The position numbers and the translations under genes are program-made. DNA of 13,680 nucleotides from Zymomonas sp. GTDB lineage: Bacteria; Pseudomonadota; Alphaproteobacteria; Sphingomonadales; Sphingomonadaceae. Location of the stretch: assembly GCA_027489105.1 (NCBI GenBank), contig JAIYAJ010000407.1:1-13680 (forward strand). The letters are read 5' to 3'. Shown here one piece after another: positions 12,065-13,680 of this stretch (its first letter is position 1; each line of letters starts with the position of its first letter). The notes under the pieces were generated by a model that had not been told where the DNA came from, did no database searches, and worked only from the letters and a program-made list of their open reading frames with translations.

Positions 12065-13680
12065 ATGCCCCGTCAAAAAACCTCCGGTCTGCCCAGCCGC
12101 GACCAGATCCTCGATTTCATCGTCAAGTCCGAGACGCCGGCCGGCAAGCGCGAGATCGCCAAGGCTTTCGGCCTTCATGGTGCCGCCAAGATCGAGCTCA
12201 AGGCGCTGCTCAAGGACATGGCGGACGAGGGGCTGATCGACAGCGGTCGCGGGCGCGCCTTTCACAAGATGGGCGGCATTCCCAAGATGACCGTGTTGCG
12301 GATCACCGACGTCACCGACGAGGGCGTCCCGCTCGCGGTGCCCGAGACCTGGCACGGCGAACATGGCCCCCCGCCGCAGCTCCGGGTGAAGGAAGCGCGC
12401 GGTCGCAAGGGTCCGGCGCTCGGCGTCGGTGATCGCATCCTGGCTAGGACCGAGGAAGCCGGACGCGGCTGGATCGCCCATCCGCTCAAGAAGCTCGAAC
12501 GTGGCGAGGCGCTTCTCCTCGGCGTGCTCCATCGCGATGGCGATCGACTCTGGCTGCGCCCCGTCGACAAGCGCGAGAAGCGCGACACGCTCGTTTCCGA
12601 TGCGGGCGGTGCGGAGCCGGGCGATCTGGTGCTCGCGGAAAAGGCGGGCCGTCCGCCGCGCATCACCGCGCGGGTCACCGAGCGGCTGGGCGATCCCTTC
12701 GCGCCACGCTCCTTCAGTCTGGTCGCTATCCACAAGTTCGGCATTCCCGATGTGATGCCGGAAGCGGTGATCGAAGAGGCCGAACTGGTCCGCCGGTTGC
12801 GGCTGGGTGGCGCGCGCGAGGATTTGCGCGACCTGCCGATCGTCGCGATCGACCCCGCCGATGCGCGCGACCATGACGATGCGATCTGGGCGACGCCTGA
12901 CGACGACCCCGCCAATCGCGGCGGCTTCAAGGCGATCGTCGCCATCTCCGACGTGTCCTTCTACGTCCGGCCCGGCTCCGCGCTCGACCGCGAGGCGAAG
13001 AAGCGCGGCAACAGCGTCTATTTCCCCGATCGCGTCGTGCCGATGCTGCCCGAGGCGCTATCGGCGGGCATCTGTTCGCTCAAGGCAGGCGAGGACCGGG
13101 CGGCGATGGTCTGCCACCTCACGGTCAAGGCCGACGGCACTCTCGCCGGCTGGCGCTTCTCGCGGGCGGTCGTCCGGCTCGCTGCCAACATCGCCTATGA
13201 GGATGCGCAGGCGGCGATCGACGGCAATCCGATCGAGGGCGGCTGGGACCAGAGCCTGACCGATACCGTGCTCAAGCCGCTCTGGACCTGCTGGAAGGCA
13301 CTGGCGGCTGCGCGTGACAAGCGCGAACCGCTCGATCTCGATCTGCCCGAACGGCGCGTGGTGCTCGACGAGAAGGGCCGTATCCTGTCTGTAGCACCGC
13401 GTGAGCGGCTCGACGCGCACCGGCTGGTCGAGGATTATATGATCGCGGCCAATGTCGCGGCGGCCAAGGCGCTCGAGGCTAAGAAGGCGCCGGTGATGTA
13501 CCGCGACCATGAGCCGCCGAGCCGGGAGAAGCTGGTCGCGCTCAAGGACTATCTCGCGACCTTCGACATGGAATTCGCGCTGGGCCAAGTCGTCCGGCCT
13601 TCGACCTTCAACCAGATCCTCAAGCGGGTGACTGACGACACGATCCGTCCGCAGATCATGGAGCAGGTGCTGCGCAGCCA
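12065..13680 (+). CDS. rnr: ribonuclease R (3' end beyond the window)
   Basis: The first 538 codons are visible. RNase R is a processive 3'-to-5' exoribonuclease that degrades structured RNA, including rRNA and mRNA fragments. The N-terminal winged helix (SRDQILDFIVKSETPAGKRE onward, about residues 10-70) is followed by two cold-shock-like domains (about 75-220) and the RNB catalytic domain. The Mg-binding cluster IDPADARDHDDA gives Asp263, Asp269, Asp271 and Asp272, with the same spacing as in the E. coli enzyme. YFPDRVVPMLPEALS and HRLVEDYMIAAN are also family landmarks. ATG 12065 (MPRQKTSGLPSRDQ) has only a weak GGTGGCGG site before it. An ATG at 12054 is out of frame. The gene is divergent from tonB across about 138 bases. 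The S1 domain and C-terminal end lie outside the window. Confidence 0.95.
   Translation, partial: MPRQKTSGLPSRDQILDFIVKSETPAGKREIAKAFGLHGAAKIELKALLKDMADEGLIDSGRGRAFHKMGGIPKMTVLRITDVTDEGVPLAVPETWHGEHGPPPQLRVKEARGRKGPALGVGDRILARTEEAGRGWIAHPLKKLERGEALLLGVLHRDGDRLWLRPVDKREKRDTLVSDAGGAEPGDLVLAEKAGRPPRITARVTERLGDPFAPRSFSLVAIHKFGIPDVMPEAVIEEAELVRRLRLGGAREDLRDLPIVAIDPADARDHDDAIWATPDDDPANRGGFKAIVAISDVSFYVRPGSALDREAKKRGNSVYFPDRVVPMLPEALSAGICSLKAGEDRAAMVCHLTVKADGTLAGWRFSRAVVRLAANIAYEDAQAAIDGNPIEGGWDQSLTDTVLKPLWTCWKALAAARDKREPLDLDLPERRVVLDEKGRILSVAPRERLDAHRLVEDYMIAANVAAAKALEAKKAPVMYRDHEPPSREKLVALKDYLATFDMEFALGQVVRPSTFNQILKRVTDDTIRPQIMEQVLRS

Noticed and set aside
12008..12874. Open frame of 288 codons on the minus strand opposite rnr
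   Set aside because: It lies antisense to the winged-helix and cold-shock domains of RNase R, has no recognisable motif, and its composition is typical of an antisense shadow.

Overview
The window looks like chromosomal DNA of an alphaproteobacterium of the Sphingomonadales (Sphingomonas, Sphingobium or Rhizorhabdus-like). This rests on the high GC content and on gene content: an exosortase A (XrtA/PEP-CTERM) exopolysaccharide gene cluster, the order recR / fmt-truA / def, and a TonB plus iron-dependent hydroxylase pair. The genus call is inference from protein style; no 16S or other marker gene is present.

Layout. (1) 1-3230, plus strand: the end of an XrtA-associated exopolysaccharide operon, with the tail of a FemAB-like protein, a TIGR03087-type glycosyltransferase and a class II glutamine amidotransferase/asparagine synthase. 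(2) 3244-7016, minus strand: an accessory stretch. In transcription order it holds an HPr-kinase-like protein, an APH(3')-I-like aminoglycoside phosphotransferase, an IS5-family (IS427-type) insertion sequence in opposite orientation, a PaiB-like FMN-binding protein of visibly lower GC, and a small exported FKBP-type prolyl isomerase. (3) 7122-10486: translation and repair housekeeping. truA and fmt (minus) overlap by ATGA and diverge from recR (plus). They are followed by a small exported Tyr/Arg/Gly-rich protein with its own likely promoter and terminator, and then def (plus). (4) 10504-11932, minus strand: tonB followed by a PKHD-type Fe(II)/2-oxoglutarate hydroxylase, with a Fur-like box upstream of tonB. 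(5) 12065 to the end, plus strand: ribonuclease R, cut by the window edge.

How the genes may work together. The first three genes belong to exopolysaccharide assembly. fmt and def add and remove the N-formyl group on initiator methionine. tonB and the hydroxylase form a probable iron-starvation unit. The most unusual part is the kinase pair at 5290-7016. An HprK-like P-loop kinase is followed, after a 20-base gap holding a good ribosome binding site, by a phosphotransferase with the full APH(3')-I sequence signature. The insertion sequence sits exactly on the stop codon of that phosphotransferase and leaves its reading frame complete. I see no CRISPR array, tRNA, rRNA or phage genes.
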